The notes: generated by a model not told the origin, from the letters alone. Shown: positions 33,847 to 43,431, counted from the first letter of the stretch. The stretch is 64,000 nucleotides of DNA from Streptomyces sp. SAT1 (GCF_001654495.1 NZ_CP015849.1:4129501-4193500); one strand, 5' to 3'. Numbers and translations: made by a program.

Positions 33847-35163
33847 ATGAGCGAAGTGCCATACCCATACGAAGCCCCCGCCTCGCAGGCGCTGTTCGAC
33901 CGGGCGGCGACCGTCACGCCCGGCGGCGTGAACTCGCCGGTGCGCGCCTTCCGCGCCGTGGGCGGCACGCCCCGGTTCATGGTGTCCGGCAGCGGGCCGT
34001 ACCTGACGGACGCCGACGGCCGGGAGTACGTCGACCTGGTGTGCTCCTGGGGGCCGATGATCCTCGGGCACAGCCACCCCGAGGTGATCGCGGCCGTGCA
34101 GGACGCGGTCGCGCGCGGCACCTCCTTCGGTACGCCCGGTGAGGGCGAGGTCGCCCTCGCGGAGGAGATGGTGGCGCGCGTCGCGCCGCTGGAGCAGGTC
34201 CGGCTGGTCTCCAGCGGCACCGAGGCCACCATGTCCGCGATCCGCCTGGCCCGCGGGTTCACCCGGCGCGCCAAGGTCGTCAAGTTCGCCGGCTGCTACC
34301 ACGGGCACGTCGACTCGCTGCTGGCCGCGGCCGGCTCGGGCGTCGCCACCTTCGCGCTGCCGGACACGCCCGGCGTCACCGGCGCCCAGGCGGGCGACAC
34401 CATCGTGCTGCCGTACAACGACCTCGACGCGGTGCGCGCCGCCTTCGCCGCGCACCCGGACGAGATCGCCTGTGTGATCACCGAGGCATCGCCCGGCAAC
34501 ATGGGCGTCGTGCCGCCGCTGCCCGGGTTCAACCAGGGGCTCAGGGACCTGTGCCGGGACAACGGCGCGCTCTACGTCTCCGACGAGGTCATGACCGGCT
34601 TCCGCACCAGCCGGGCCGGCTGGTACGGCGTCGACGGCGTCGAGCCCGACCTGATGACCTTCGGCAAGGTGATGGGCGGCGGCTTCCCGGCCGCGGCCTT
34701 CGGCGGCCGCGCCGACGTGATGGCGCACCTCGCCCCCGCCGGGCCCGTCTACCAGGCCGGCACGCTCTCCGGGAACCCGGTCGCCACCGCCGCGGGCCTC
34801 GCCCAGCTGCGGCTGCTCGACGACGCGGCCTACGCCAAGGTGAACGCCGTCTCGCAGCAGATCCAGGCCATGGTCTCCGAGGCGCTCACCAAGGAGGGCG
34901 TCGCGCACACCCTCCAGAACGCCTCCAACATGTTCTCGGTGTTCTTCACCGACCGGCCGGTGCGCGACTACGACGACGCCAGGGCGCAGGAGTCGTACCG
35001 CTTCACCGCCTTCTTCCACGCGATGCTGGCGCACGGCGTCTATCTGCCGCCCTCGTCCTTCGAGTCGTGGTTCGTGTCCACCGCCCACGACGAGCGGGCG
35101 CTCCAGCGGATCGCCGACGCCCTTCCGGCGGCGGCCCGCGCGGCGGCGGAGGCCACGGCATGA
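33847..35163 (+). CDS. hemL: Glutamate-1-semialdehyde 2,1-aminomutase
   Basis: A 438-residue PLP enzyme of the C5 heme pathway. It converts glutamate-1-semialdehyde to 5-aminolevulinate in the cytoplasm. Diagnostic blocks are TPGGVNSPVRAF near the start, VSSGTEATMSAIRLARG, YHGHVDSLL, SDEVMTGFR and TFGKVMGGGFPAAAFGG, whose Lys holds the cofactor. Length is normal for the family. The ATG overlaps no other gene. Its stop overlaps the next start (ATGA), so the histidine-phosphatase gene is coupled to it. Position upstream of the cytochrome c maturation genes fits coordinated heme supply. Confidence 0.97.
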   Translation: MSEVPYPYEAPASQALFDRAATVTPGGVNSPVRAFRAVGGTPRFMVSGSGPYLTDADGREYVDLVCSWGPMILGHSHPEVIAAVQDAVARGTSFGTPGEGEVALAEEMVARVAPLEQVRLVSSGTEATMSAIRLARGFTRRAKVVKFAGCYHGHVDSLLAAAGSGVATFALPDTPGVTGAQAGDTIVLPYNDLDAVRAAFAAHPDEIACVITEASPGNMGVVPPLPGFNQGLRDLCRDNGALYVSDEVMTGFRTSRAGWYGVDGVEPDLMTFGKVMGGGFPAAAFGGRADVMAHLAPAGPVYQAGTLSGNPVATAAGLAQLRLLDDAAYAKVNAVSQQIQAMVSEALTKEGVAHTLQNASNMFSVFFTDRPVRDYDDARAQESYRFTAFFHAMLAHGVYLPPSSFESWFVSTAHDERALQRIADALPAAARAAAEATA

Positions 35164-35912
35164 GCGAGCAGCGGGACACCGAGATCACCGAGATCACCGA
35201 GATCATCGAGGACGTCAAGAGCGCCGGGAGCGGTGGGGGCAGCGACGTCACCGTCGTCCACCTCATGCGCCACGGCGAGGTGGAGAACCCGACCGGTGTG
35301 CTCTACGGGCGGCTGCCGGGCTACCACCTGTCCGAGCTGGGGCGGCAGATGGCCGAGCGGGTCGCCGAGCACCTGGCCCCGCGCGATGTGACGTACGTCG
35401 TCGCCTCGCCGCTGGAGCGGGCGCAGGAGACGGCCACGCCGATCGCCAAGGCGCACGGGCTCGACCTCGCCACCGACGAGCGGCTGATCGAGGCGGAGAA
35501 CGTCTTCCAGGGCAAGACGTTCGGCGTCGGCGACGGCGCGCTGCGCCGCCCGGCGAACTGGAAGCACGTGGTCAACCCGTTCCGGCCGTCCTGGGGCGAG
35601 CCGTACATCGACCAGGTGGTGCGCATGATGGGCGCGCTGAACGCGGCGAAGGACCGGGCGCGCGGGCACGAAGCCGTCGTCGTCAGCCACCAGTTGCCGA
35701 TCTGGATCGTGCGGTCCTACGTGGAGCGGCGGCGGCTGTGGCACGACCCGCGCAAGCGGCAGTGCACGCTGGCCTCGCTGACGACGTTCACGTACCAGGG
35801 CGACCGGATCGTCTCCGTCGGCTACAGCGAGCCGGCCCGTGACCTGGTGCCGGCGCATCTGCTGGCGGGCGCCCGGCCGGTGAAGGGCCAGGGGAAGGCC
35901 TTCGGGGCGTAA
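35160..35912 (+). CDS. Histidine phosphatase family protein
   Basis: A 250-residue member of the phosphoglycerate-mutase-like superfamily. VHLMRHGEVENP gives the RHG catalytic motif with His38, and VVVSHQLPIW supplies the second His. PLERAQETATPIA is the usual phosphate-pocket segment. The N-terminus holds a nine-base DNA repeat encoding EITEITEIIE that is outside the fold. The ATG overlaps the hemL stop by four bases. The true substrate is unknown; conserved linkage to hemL suggests a role near heme or cytochrome biogenesis. Confidence 0.92.
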   Translation: MSEQRDTEITEITEIIEDVKSAGSGGGSDVTVVHLMRHGEVENPTGVLYGRLPGYHLSELGRQMAERVAEHLAPRDVTYVVASPLERAQETATPIAKAHGLDLATDERLIEAENVFQGKTFGVGDGALRRPANWKHVVNPFRPSWGEPYIDQVVRMMGALNAAKDRARGHEAVVVSHQLPIWIVRSYVERRRLWHDPRKRQCTLASLTTFTYQGDRIVSVGYSEPARDLVPAHLLAGARPVKGQGKAFGA

Positions 35913-36140
35913 TGCACCTAGCGGGGCATATCGCCCATTGCGCAGCACTCCGCTCTGATCGCGATCAACTGCGGTCTCCCGTAGTACACAGAGCGTAAGT
36001 AGGCCGTAAGTCATCGGTCACATGCGGACAATTTCGCTACGTTTGTTGTGAAATTCATACCGCGTCACGCAACCCTCGCGGCCGTCACGCCCTCTGAACG
36101 AGTGACCACCATTCAGCGGACGTGACGGATCGAGGGACTC

Positions 36141-37439
36141 ATGCGCACCTTCTCCCGGAGGGGAATACTCGGCCTCGGCGCGGGCACCGCGGCTGCCGTA
36201 GGACTCGCGGGCTGCGGCGGCCTCACGTCTTCGGACAGCTCGGACGACGCCGGCGGTTCCGGATCCGGTGCGGGTTCGCAGGGCAAGGACACGCCGCCGC
36301 CCGCCCGCCCGATCGGCGACGGCTCCACGTCGTTCACCGGCAAGCAGCCGCACCAGCCCGCCAAGCCGGTCCCGCTGGAGCCGGGCCAGACCCCGCCGCA
36401 GTTCGTCGTCTTCTCCTGGGACGGCGCCGGCGAGGTCGGCAACGGCCTCTTCCCCCGCTTCCTCGACCTCGCCAAGCAGCACCAGGCGGGCATGACCTTC
36501 TTCCTCTCCGGGCTCTATCTGCTCCCGGAGTCCAAGAAGCGCATGTACGACCCGCCGAACAACGCGCGCGGCGCCTCCGACATCGGCTACCTCACCGACG
36601 AGCACATCAAGGCCACCCTCACCAACGTGCGCCGTGCCTGGCTGGAGGGCCACGAGATAGGCACCCACTTCAACGGCCACTTCTGCTCCGGCCACGGCAC
36701 CGTGGGCGACTGGACGCCCAAGCAGTGGCGCAGCGAGATCGACCAGGCCAAGGCGTTCGTGAAGCAGTGGCGGACCAACACCGGCTGGACCGACCTGCCC
36801 TCCCTGCCCTTCGACTACGACAAGGAACTGGTCGGCGGCCGCACCCCCTGCCTGCTCGGCCAGGACCACCTGCTGCCCACCGCCAAGGACCTCGGCTGGC
36901 GCTACGACGCCTCCTCGCCGGGCGGCCGCCAGGTGTGGCCGGTCAAGAAGCTCGGCATCTGGGACCTCCCGCTCCAGCAGGTCCCGTTCCCCGGCCGGAA
37001 GTTCGAGGTCCTCTCGATGGACTACAACATGCTGGCCAACCAGTCCCTGAACTCCACCAAGGCCCCGCCGGTCAACTACCCCGGCTGGCGCAAGCAGTCC
37101 GCGCAGGCATACATCCAGGGCTTCGAGCGGGCGTACCAGACCAACCGCGCGCCGTTCTTCATCGGCAACCACTTCGAGCAGTGGAACGGCGGCATCTACA
37201 TGGACTCCGTCGAGGAGGCCTTCAAACACATCGCCGCCGAGCGCGACAAGGGCGCCGATGTGCGCCTGGTCTCCTTCCGGCAGTTCGTCGACTGGATGGA
37301 CGTGCAGAAGCCGGAGGTGCTCGCCAAGCTGCGCACCCTGGAGGTCGGGCAGCAGCCGACGGGCGGCTGGAAGGAGTTCCTGAAGACTCCCGCAGGCACG
37401 GGCACCGGGACCGGGAAGGGCACCGCCGACGGCGCCTGA
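36141..37439 (+). CDS. Tat-exported lipoprotein with polysaccharide-deacetylase-like fold
   Basis: A 432-residue protein. The signal MRTFSRRGILGLGAG carries a twin-arginine motif (residues 6-7), and GLAGC places a lipidated Cys at 25, so a folded lipoprotein is exported by Tat. The mature part resembles the polysaccharide deacetylase/NodB barrel: FSWDGAGEVGNGLFPRFLDL for the first strand, MTFFLSGLYL, and GHEIGTHFNGHFC for the metal-binding His region. GAGGGA lies seven bases before ATG 36141. The preceding 228 bases hold the promoter region. The target is probably a cell-wall or exopolysaccharide polymer. Confidence 0.82.
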   Translation: MRTFSRRGILGLGAGTAAAVGLAGCGGLTSSDSSDDAGGSGSGAGSQGKDTPPPARPIGDGSTSFTGKQPHQPAKPVPLEPGQTPPQFVVFSWDGAGEVGNGLFPRFLDLAKQHQAGMTFFLSGLYLLPESKKRMYDPPNNARGASDIGYLTDEHIKATLTNVRRAWLEGHEIGTHFNGHFCSGHGTVGDWTPKQWRSEIDQAKAFVKQWRTNTGWTDLPSLPFDYDKELVGGRTPCLLGQDHLLPTAKDLGWRYDASSPGGRQVWPVKKLGIWDLPLQQVPFPGRKFEVLSMDYNMLANQSLNSTKAPPVNYPGWRKQSAQAYIQGFERAYQTNRAPFFIGNHFEQWNGGIYMDSVEEAFKHIAAERDKGADVRLVSFRQFVDWMDVQKPEVLAKLRTLEVGQQPTGGWKEFLKTPAGTGTGTGKGTADGA

Positions 37440-37505
37440 TATGCGGTTTTCCGCCCGGGAGGGGGGCGGGCAAGATCCCCGGAACAGGCATGCGAAACTT
37501 TTCAC

Positions 37506-38171
37506 ATGAGTGCCGCCAGCCGCGCCCCCCAGTGCTCCCGCCGGGCGAACCGCACGTCCGCACCGCACCGCACGCGCACGCCCCGTGCCCGCGGCCGCGC
37601 CGTCCTGCTCGCCGCCGGGACCGCGGCCGCGGCACTCGTCCTGACCGCCTGCGGCTCCGGGGGCACCTCCGGCGGCTCGGGCAACACCAACTTCATCACC
37701 GGCTCCGACGGCATCGCCACGGTGAAGAAGGGCGACCGCAAGCCCGCCCCCGAGCTGTCCGGCAAGACCATCGACGGCAAGGAGCTCGACCTCGCCGCCT
37801 ACAAGGGCAAGGTCGTCGTCCTCAACGTCTGGGGCTCCTGGTGCTCGCCGTGCCGCGCCGAGGCGCCCAACCTGGTCAAGGTCGCCGGGGACACCGCCGC
37901 CGAGGGCGTGCGGTTCGTCGGCATCAACACCCGCGACACCAGCACCCAGCCGGCCCAGCAGTTCGAGAAGAGCTACGCGGTGCCGTACCCGAGCCTGTAC
38001 GACCCCACCGGCAAGCTGATGCTCCGCTTCAAGAAGGGCACCCTCAATCCGCAGGCCATCCCGAGCACCCTGGTCATCGACCGGGACGGGAACATCGCGG
38101 CGCGCGCCCTCCAGGCGCTCAGCGAGGAGAAGCTGCGCAAGATGCTCGACCCGGTCCTCGCGGAGAAGTGA
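37506..38171 (+). CDS. TlpA/ResA-like thioredoxin lipoprotein
   Basis: A 221-residue extracytoplasmic thioredoxin of the ResA/TlpA type. It keeps apocytochrome c thiols reduced for heme attachment. A basic N-terminus and hydrophobic stretch end in the lipobox LTAC with Cys49. The active site WCSPC (C113, C116) follows VVVLNVWGS, and the cis-Pro region reads AIPSTLVIDRDG. It is the first gene of a four-gene cytochrome c maturation run (thioredoxin, ccdA, resB, ccsB) separated by only a few bases or overlapping. The start is ATG 37506. Confidence 0.93.
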   Translation: MSAASRAPQCSRRANRTSAPHRTRTPRARGRAVLLAAGTAAAALVLTACGSGGTSGGSGNTNFITGSDGIATVKKGDRKPAPELSGKTIDGKELDLAAYKGKVVVLNVWGSWCSPCRAEAPNLVKVAGDTAAEGVRFVGINTRDTSTQPAQQFEKSYAVPYPSLYDPTGKLMLRFKKGTLNPQAIPSTLVIDRDGNIAARALQALSEEKLRKMLDPVLAEK

Positions 38172-38177
38172 GCCGCC

Positions 38178-38939
38178 GTGCTACTGGCCGCAGCCACCGA
38201 TCCCAACCAGACGGTCTTCAGCGGGGCCCTGCTGCTCGCGCTGCCCGTCGCCGTCCTCGGCGGACTCGTCTCCTTCTTCTCGCCGTGCGTCCTGCCCCTC
38301 GTCCCCGGCTACCTCTCGTACGTGACCGGGGTCACCGGCACCGACCTGGCCGAGGCCCGGCGCGGCCGGATGGCCGTGGGCGCCTCGCTGTTCGTGCTCG
38401 GCTTCACCGTCGTGTTCGTCAGCGGCGGCGCGATGTTCGGCTTCTTCGGGCAGACCCTCCAGGAGTACAAGGGGACCCTGTCCAAGGTGCTGGGTGTGCT
38501 CATGATCCTCATGGGCGTCTTCTTCATGGGCCTGATGCCCTGGCTGACCCAGCGTGAGTTCCGCTTCCACCGGCGGCCGGCCACCGGCCTGGTCGGCGCA
38601 CCCCTGCTCGGCGCCCTGTTCGGCGTCGGCTGGACGCCGTGCATCGGCCCGACGCTGGCCTCCGTGGTGGCGCTCTCCTCCAACCAGGCCAGCGCCGGGC
38701 GCGGTGCCCTGCTGACCGTCGCCTACTGCGCCGGGCTCGGCATACCGTTCGTGCTCACCGCCATCGCCTTCCGCAAGGCCCTCGGCGCGTTCGGCTGGGT
38801 CAAGCGCCACTATGTGTGGGTGCTGCGCCTCGGCGGGACGATGATGATCGTGACCGGTGTGCTGCTGCTCACCGGCGCCTGGGACCGGCTGGTGCAGGAG
38901 ATGCAGACCTGGTCCAGCGGCTTCACTGTGGGGATCTGA
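38178..38939 (+). CDS. ccdA: Cytochrome c biogenesis protein CcdA
   Basis: A 253-residue membrane protein with six membrane segments that carries electrons across the membrane to the thioredoxin encoded just upstream. The FFSPCVLPLVPGYLSYVTG block holds the first redox Cys, and VGWTPCIGPTLASV holds the second. GTG 38178 starts seven bases after the thioredoxin stop. ResB follows after a three-base gap, so the genes form one operon. Confidence 0.94.
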   Translation: MLLAAATDPNQTVFSGALLLALPVAVLGGLVSFFSPCVLPLVPGYLSYVTGVTGTDLAEARRGRMAVGASLFVLGFTVVFVSGGAMFGFFGQTLQEYKGTLSKVLGVLMILMGVFFMGLMPWLTQREFRFHRRPATGLVGAPLLGALFGVGWTPCIGPTLASVVALSSNQASAGRGALLTVAYCAGLGIPFVLTAIAFRKALGAFGWVKRHYVWVLRLGGTMMIVTGVLLLTGAWDRLVQEMQTWSSGFTVGI

Positions 38940-38942
38940 TCC

Positions 38943-40745
38943 ATGAGCAAGACGACACCCGGTACGCGCGCCGACGAGAAGCCGGCCGCGCCGCCCCCCG
39001 GTGAGGACGACCTCGGCGCGGCCGGCTCCCAGCTGTCCACCGCGCCCGCCGAGACGGCCGTGCCCGGCTCCTTCGGCGGCCGCCGCGCCCCCGGCGCGGC
39101 CGGCTGGCTCGCCTGGGCCGGCCGCGAGTTCATCGGCTGGGTCCGCTGGTTCTGGCGGCAGCTGACCTCCATGCGGGTCGCGCTGCTGCTGCTGTTCCTG
39201 CTCTCCCTGGGCGCCATCCCCGGCTCGCTGATCCCGCAGACCGGCAGCGACGCGACGAAGGTCGAGGCGTTCCGCCAGGCCCACACCACGCTCGCGCCCG
39301 TCTACGACCGGCTCGGCCTGTTCCACGTCTACAGCTCGGTGTGGTTCTCCGCGATCTACATCCTGCTGTTCGTCTCCCTCATCGGCTGCATCGTGCCGCG
39401 CACCTGGCAGTTCACCGGCCAGCTGCGCAGCCGCCCGCCGGGCGCGCCCAAGCGGCTGACCCGGCTGCCCGCGTACGCCACCTGGCGCACCGCCGCCGCG
39501 CCCGAGGAGGTCCGCGAGGCCGCGCTGAGGACGCTGCGGCAGCGCCGCTTCCGCGCCCACCTCTCCGGTGACGCGGTCGCCGCCGAGAAGGGCTATCTGC
39601 GCGAGGCGGGCAACCTGCTCTTCCACATCGCGCTGATCGTGATGCTGATCGCCTTCGCCTGGGGCCAGTTGTTCAAGACCGAGGGCAACAAGCTGATCGT
39701 CGAGGGCGACGGCTTCGCCAACACCCTCACCCAGTACGACGACTTCAAGTCCGGGAACCTCTTCGACGACGACGACCTCGTCCCGTTCAGCTTCACCCTG
39801 AAGAAGTTCACCGGCACCTACGAGCCGAGCGGCCCCAACAAGGGCACCCCGCGCACCTACCAGGCGGACATCGACTACAGCGTCGGCGCCGACGGCGAGG
39901 AGCGGCACCGGACCGTCAAGGTCAACGAGCCGCTGGAGATCGACGACGCCAAGGTCTACCTGGTCAGCCACGGCTACGCCCCCACCGTCACCGTGCGCGA
40001 CGGCAAGGGCCGGGTGGTCTACCGCCAGGCCGTGCCGCTGCTGCCGCTGGACCCCAACGTCACCTCGCAGGGCGCGATCAAGGTGATGGACGGCTACAAG
40101 AACGCGCAGGGCAAGAGCGAGCAGCTCGGCTTCGCCGCGTTCTTCGTGCCGACCTTCGCCGGGGCCGGCAAGGGCACGATGTTCTCCCAGTTCCCCGCGC
40201 TCCGGTTCCCCGTCCTGTCGCTGGGCGCCTACCACGGCGACCTGGGCGTGGACGCGGGCACCCCGCAGAACATCTACCAGCTCGACACCAAGAACCCGAA
40301 CCTGAAGCCGTTCAAGGACGCCAAGGGCAACATCCTCAAGAGCCGCCTGCTGCCCGGCGAGACCCTGACGCTGCCCGGCGGCGCCGGCTCCATCACGTTC
40401 GACAAGGACATCAAGGAGTGGGCCGGCTTCCAGATCGTCCAGCAGCCGGGCACCGGCTGGGCGCTGACCGGAGCCGTCGCCGCGATCTTCGGCCTGGCCG
40501 GATCGCTGTTCATCCAGCGCCGCCGGGTCTGGGTGCGGGCGGTGGCGGGCGCCGACGGGGTGACGGTCGTCGAGGTGGCCGGTCTGGGCCGCAGCGAGTC
40601 GGCGAAGCTCCCCGAGGAGATCGGCGCCCTGGCCGCCCTGGTCCACGACAAGGCACCCACACAGCCCGAACAGCCCGACGCCGGCTCCGACCCGGAGCAG
40701 AGCGCCGCCACCCCCGTACCCGCCGAAGGGGCTGAGAAGAAGTGA
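38943..40745 (+). CDS. resB: Cytochrome c biogenesis protein ResB
   Basis: A 600-residue membrane protein of system II cytochrome c synthesis. It works with CcsB to move heme across the membrane and attach it. A polar N-terminus precedes membrane segments near 78-95 (MRVALLLLFLLSLGAIPGSL), 133-150 and 220-240. A large extracellular domain follows, then a last segment near 505-525 (GAVAAIFGLAGSLFIQRRRV). The motif IPGSLIPQ is typical. Its stop overlaps the ccsB start by four bases (GTGA). Confidence 0.94.
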   Translation: MSKTTPGTRADEKPAAPPPGEDDLGAAGSQLSTAPAETAVPGSFGGRRAPGAAGWLAWAGREFIGWVRWFWRQLTSMRVALLLLFLLSLGAIPGSLIPQTGSDATKVEAFRQAHTTLAPVYDRLGLFHVYSSVWFSAIYILLFVSLIGCIVPRTWQFTGQLRSRPPGAPKRLTRLPAYATWRTAAAPEEVREAALRTLRQRRFRAHLSGDAVAAEKGYLREAGNLLFHIALIVMLIAFAWGQLFKTEGNKLIVEGDGFANTLTQYDDFKSGNLFDDDDLVPFSFTLKKFTGTYEPSGPNKGTPRTYQADIDYSVGADGEERHRTVKVNEPLEIDDAKVYLVSHGYAPTVTVRDGKGRVVYRQAVPLLPLDPNVTSQGAIKVMDGYKNAQGKSEQLGFAAFFVPTFAGAGKGTMFSQFPALRFPVLSLGAYHGDLGVDAGTPQNIYQLDTKNPNLKPFKDAKGNILKSRLLPGETLTLPGGAGSITFDKDIKEWAGFQIVQQPGTGWALTGAVAAIFGLAGSLFIQRRRVWVRAVAGADGVTVVEVAGLGRSESAKLPEEIGALAALVHDKAPTQPEQPDAGSDPEQSAATPVPAEGAEKK

Positions 40746-41848
40746 CTCTCGCCGCCGCAACCGAGCTCGCCACGGCGACCAACGAAAACCTGGCGCACAC
40801 CAGCAACGCGCTGATCTACTCCTCGATGGCCGTCTACACCCTGGCCTTCCTCGCCTACATCGCGGAATGGCTCTTCGGCAGCCGCAGCAAGGTGGCCCGC
40901 ACGGCCGCCGCGCTCACCGCCACCGAGCAGAAGGCGGCCGGGGCCGCGGGCCCGGCCGTGGCGGTGAAGTCCGCCGGGGGCACCGCCGTACTGGAGCGCC
41001 CCCAGGTCGTCGTGCGGTCCGCCGCCGGCGCCCGCGACGTGCCCGACGGGCCCGGCGCGCACGGCGGTGACGTGCAGGGCGACCTGTACGGCCGGATCGC
41101 CGTCTCGCTCACCGTGCTCGCCTTCCTGGTGGAGCTGGCGGGCGTCGTCGCCCGCGCGGCCTCCGTGGAGCGGGCGCCGTGGGGCAACATGTACGAGTTC
41201 AACATCACCTTCTCCACGGTCGCGGTCGGCGTGTACCTCGCGCTGCTCGCCCTGAAGAAGAACGTGCGCTGGATCGGCCTGTTCCTGACCACCACGGTCC
41301 TGCTGGACCTGGGCCTCGCGGTCACCGTCCTGTACACGGCCAGCGACCAGCTCGTCCCGGCCCTGCACTCGTACTGGCTGTACATCCACGTCTCCACCGC
41401 GATCTTCTGCGGCGCGGCCCTGTACGTCGGCGCGGTCGGCACGCTCGCCTACCTCTTCAAGGACTCCTACGAGAACAAGCTGGCCTCGGGCGGCGAGCCG
41501 GGCTCCTTCGCGAAGTCGGTGCTGGAGCGGCTGCCCGCCGCCGCCTCGCTGGACAAGTTCGCGTACCGGATCAACGCGGCCGTCTTCCCGCTGTGGACGT
41601 TCACGATCATCGCGGGCTCCATCTGGGCCGAGTCGGCCTGGGGCCGCTACTGGGGCTGGGACCCCAAGGAGACCTGGGCCTTCATCACCTGGGTCGCCTA
41701 CGCCGGCTACCTGCACGCCCGCTCCACGGCCGGCTGGAAGGGCCGCAAGGCGGCGTACATCGCGCTGATCGCGTTCGCCTGCTACCTGTTCAACTACTAC
41801 GGCGTGAACATCTTCGTCGGCGGCAAGCACTCGTACGCGGGCGTCTGA
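40742..41848 (+). CDS. ccsB: c-type cytochrome biogenesis protein CcsB
   Basis: A 368-residue polytopic protein that forms the heme-handling and ligase complex with ResB. The heme-binding tryptophan-rich signature WGRYWGWDPKETWAF lies near residue 300, and the conserved His-bearing loops surround it. About eight membrane segments are visible. A polar insert follows the first segment (residues 45-115). GTG 40742 overlaps the resB stop. It closes the thioredoxin-ccdA-resB-ccsB operon. Confidence 0.95.
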   Translation: MTLAAATELATATNENLAHTSNALIYSSMAVYTLAFLAYIAEWLFGSRSKVARTAAALTATEQKAAGAAGPAVAVKSAGGTAVLERPQVVVRSAAGARDVPDGPGAHGGDVQGDLYGRIAVSLTVLAFLVELAGVVARAASVERAPWGNMYEFNITFSTVAVGVYLALLALKKNVRWIGLFLTTTVLLDLGLAVTVLYTASDQLVPALHSYWLYIHVSTAIFCGAALYVGAVGTLAYLFKDSYENKLASGGEPGSFAKSVLERLPAAASLDKFAYRINAAVFPLWTFTIIAGSIWAESAWGRYWGWDPKETWAFITWVAYAGYLHARSTAGWKGRKAAYIALIAFACYLFNYYGVNIFVGGKHSYAGV

Positions 41849-41875
41849 CCGGCCGCCGCGGGGAACCCGGCCGGT

Positions 41876-42289
41876 ATGACCGGTTCCTTCGGCGGTTCCA
41901 TCGAACAGGGCACCAGCCAGACGCACGGCAGTACGCACATCCTGGGCTTCCTGGTCCGCTTCCCGCGGCCCATGGAGGCCGTCTGGCCCGCGCTGTCCAC
42001 CCCGGACGGGCTCGCGGGCTGGTTCACCCCCGCCGACGAGCTGGAACCCCGGCTCGGCGGCGCGGTCAGCCTGCGCGGCCTGGGCAGCGGCCAGGTCACC
42101 GCCTGGGACGTCGACCGGGTCGCCGAGTACACCCTGGCGGACGGCGGCCGGATCCGCTTCCACCTGGAACGGGACGGCGCGGAGGGCTGTGTGCTCCGCT
42201 GCACCCATGAGTTCGGCGGCGAGGGCGCCTCGGAGCGGGCCTGGCGGACCCGTTTCGGACGTCTCATCGAAAAGCTGGCGGGAGAGTAG
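41876..42289 (+). CDS. SRPBCC/AHSA1-like domain protein
   Basis: A 137-residue protein of the START/SRPBCC hydrophobic-pocket fold. FPRPMEAVWPALSTPDGLAGWF near residue 30 is the typical AHSA1 (activator of Hsp90 ATPase homologue) motif, and the C-terminal helix is AWRTRFGRLIEKLAG. ATG 41876 lies 28 bases after the ccsB stop. It may be cotranscribed with the cytochrome genes, but no functional link is known. A ligand-binding role is inferred. Confidence 0.85.
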   Translation: MTGSFGGSIEQGTSQTHGSTHILGFLVRFPRPMEAVWPALSTPDGLAGWFTPADELEPRLGGAVSLRGLGSGQVTAWDVDRVAEYTLADGGRIRFHLERDGAEGCVLRCTHEFGGEGASERAWRTRFGRLIEKLAGE

Positions 42290-42305
42290 CCCTCGGGGGC
42301 GGGGA

Positions 42306-42755
42306 TCACTCCCCGATGTCCTCCCGCCACAGCTCCGGGCGCTCGCGCACGAAGCCGCGCATCAGTTCCACGCACTGCGGGTCGTCGAGGACCACGATCT
42401 CCGTGCCGTGCTCCGCCAGCCACCCGTGCCCGCCGTGGAAGGTGACCGCTTCCCCGACGACGACCCGGCCGATCCCGAACTGGCGGACCAGCCCGGAGCA
42501 GTACCAGCAGGGCGAGAGCGTGGTCACCATCGTCGTGCCCCGGTAGGACCGCTGCCGTCCCGCGGCGCGGAACGCGGCCGTCTCCGCGTGCAGCGACGGG
42601 TCGCCGTCCTGCACCCGCCGGTTGCGGCCCCGCCCCAGCAGGGTGCCGTCGGCCGCGTAGAGCGCCGCGCCGACCGGGATGCCGCCCTCCGCGAGCCCGG
42701 CGCGCGCCTCAGCGAGCGCCGTGCCGAGCCATGCGCGTGCCTGGGCCTCGTCCAT
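42306..42755 (-). CDS. Nucleoside/cytosine deaminase
   Basis: A 149-residue zinc deaminase of the cytidine/deoxycytidylate deaminase fold. HAE at 56-58 and SPCWYC at 81-86 (C83, C86) supply the zinc ligands and catalytic Glu. The PCWYC spacing and end (GFVRERPELWREDIGE) fit the guanine/cytosine deaminase (yeast Fcy1-like) branch better than TadA. Start ATG 42755. It stops 17 bases from the end of the convergent SRPBCC gene. Role: pyrimidine or purine salvage (inference). Confidence 0.9.
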   Translation of the reverse strand: MDEAQARAWLGTALAEARAGLAEGGIPVGAALYAADGTLLGRGRNRRVQDGDPSLHAETAAFRAAGRQRSYRGTTMVTTLSPCWYCSGLVRQFGIGRVVVGEAVTFHGGHGWLAEHGTEIVVLDDPQCVELMRGFVRERPELWREDIGE

Positions 42756-42830
42756 GGACCCACTGTGCGGGCAGCCGGTGCGCTACGGCAACGGCGCGCC
42801 TCCCCCCGGGACCCGGGAACCGGGGGCCGT

Positions 42831-43424
42831 TCAGGGCGCCAGCGAGCGGCAGATGCGGTCGGGCAGCAGCCGGACCGCCTCCTCCAGGTCGACCTCGCCG
42901 GCCCCGGACAGCCAGCGCCGCGCCGTGGCCACCACCGGACCCATCACCAGCGCCTCGATCAGCGGCGCGGGCAGCGGCGCGATCTCCCCGGCGGCGACGC
43001 GCGGTCCCAGCCAGCCCGCCAGCTCCGCCAGCCGCGCCTCCTGCGTCTCGTGCACCTGCCGCCCGTGGCGCATCGCGTCCCGCGACGTCCCGGAGGAGTG
43101 CAGGAACAGCGCCGCGTCCCGGTGCTCCTGGATGAAGGCGAGATACGCCCGCACCAGCGCCCGGACGCCGGTGTGCAGCGTGCGGGTGGGGACCAGCGCC
43201 GTCAGCAGGGCGTCCAGCAGGCGGGAGTTCCAGCGGGTGTGCAGCGCGGTCGACAGCCCCTCGATGCTGCCGAAGTGGTGGTACAGGCTGCCCATGCTCA
43301 CCCCGCTGGCGGCGGTGACCGCGGTGACGGTCAGGCCGTTGTCGCCGGTCACCGCGTACACGCGCAGCGCCGCCTCCAGGAGCAGGTCGGCGGTGGCCTC
43401 CCCGCGCTGCTGCTTGGGGCTCAT
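42831..43424 (-). CDS. TetR/AcrR-family transcriptional regulator
   Basis: A 197-residue regulator. The N-terminal helix-turn-helix spans about residues 8-55 (TADLLLEAALRVYAVTGDNG, VTAVTAASGVSMGSLYHHFG). The remaining helices form the ligand and dimer domain. ATG 43424 lies one or two bases after the expected transcription start of a promoter at 43432-43459, so the message may be nearly leaderless. It diverges from the Ser/Thr kinase gene across about 100 bases. Confidence 0.92.
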   Translation of the reverse strand: MSPKQQRGEATADLLLEAALRVYAVTGDNGLTVTAVTAASGVSMGSLYHHFGSIEGLSTALHTRWNSRLLDALLTALVPTRTLHTGVRALVRAYLAFIQEHRDAALFLHSSGTSRDAMRHGRQVHETQEARLAELAGWLGPRVAAGEIAPLPAPLIEALVMGPVVATARRWLSGAGEVDLEEAVRLLPDRICRSLAP

Positions 43425-43431
43425 GGTTTCC

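Noticed and set aside
33336..34142. Forward frame with EQVTG repeats upstream of hemL
   Set aside because: The repeats come from the DNA repeat GAACAGGTC; the frame runs into hemL out of phase and has no domain features.
38181..40760. 859-codon open frame antisense to ccdA and resB
   Set aside because: Low-complexity translation opposite well-recognised membrane proteins.
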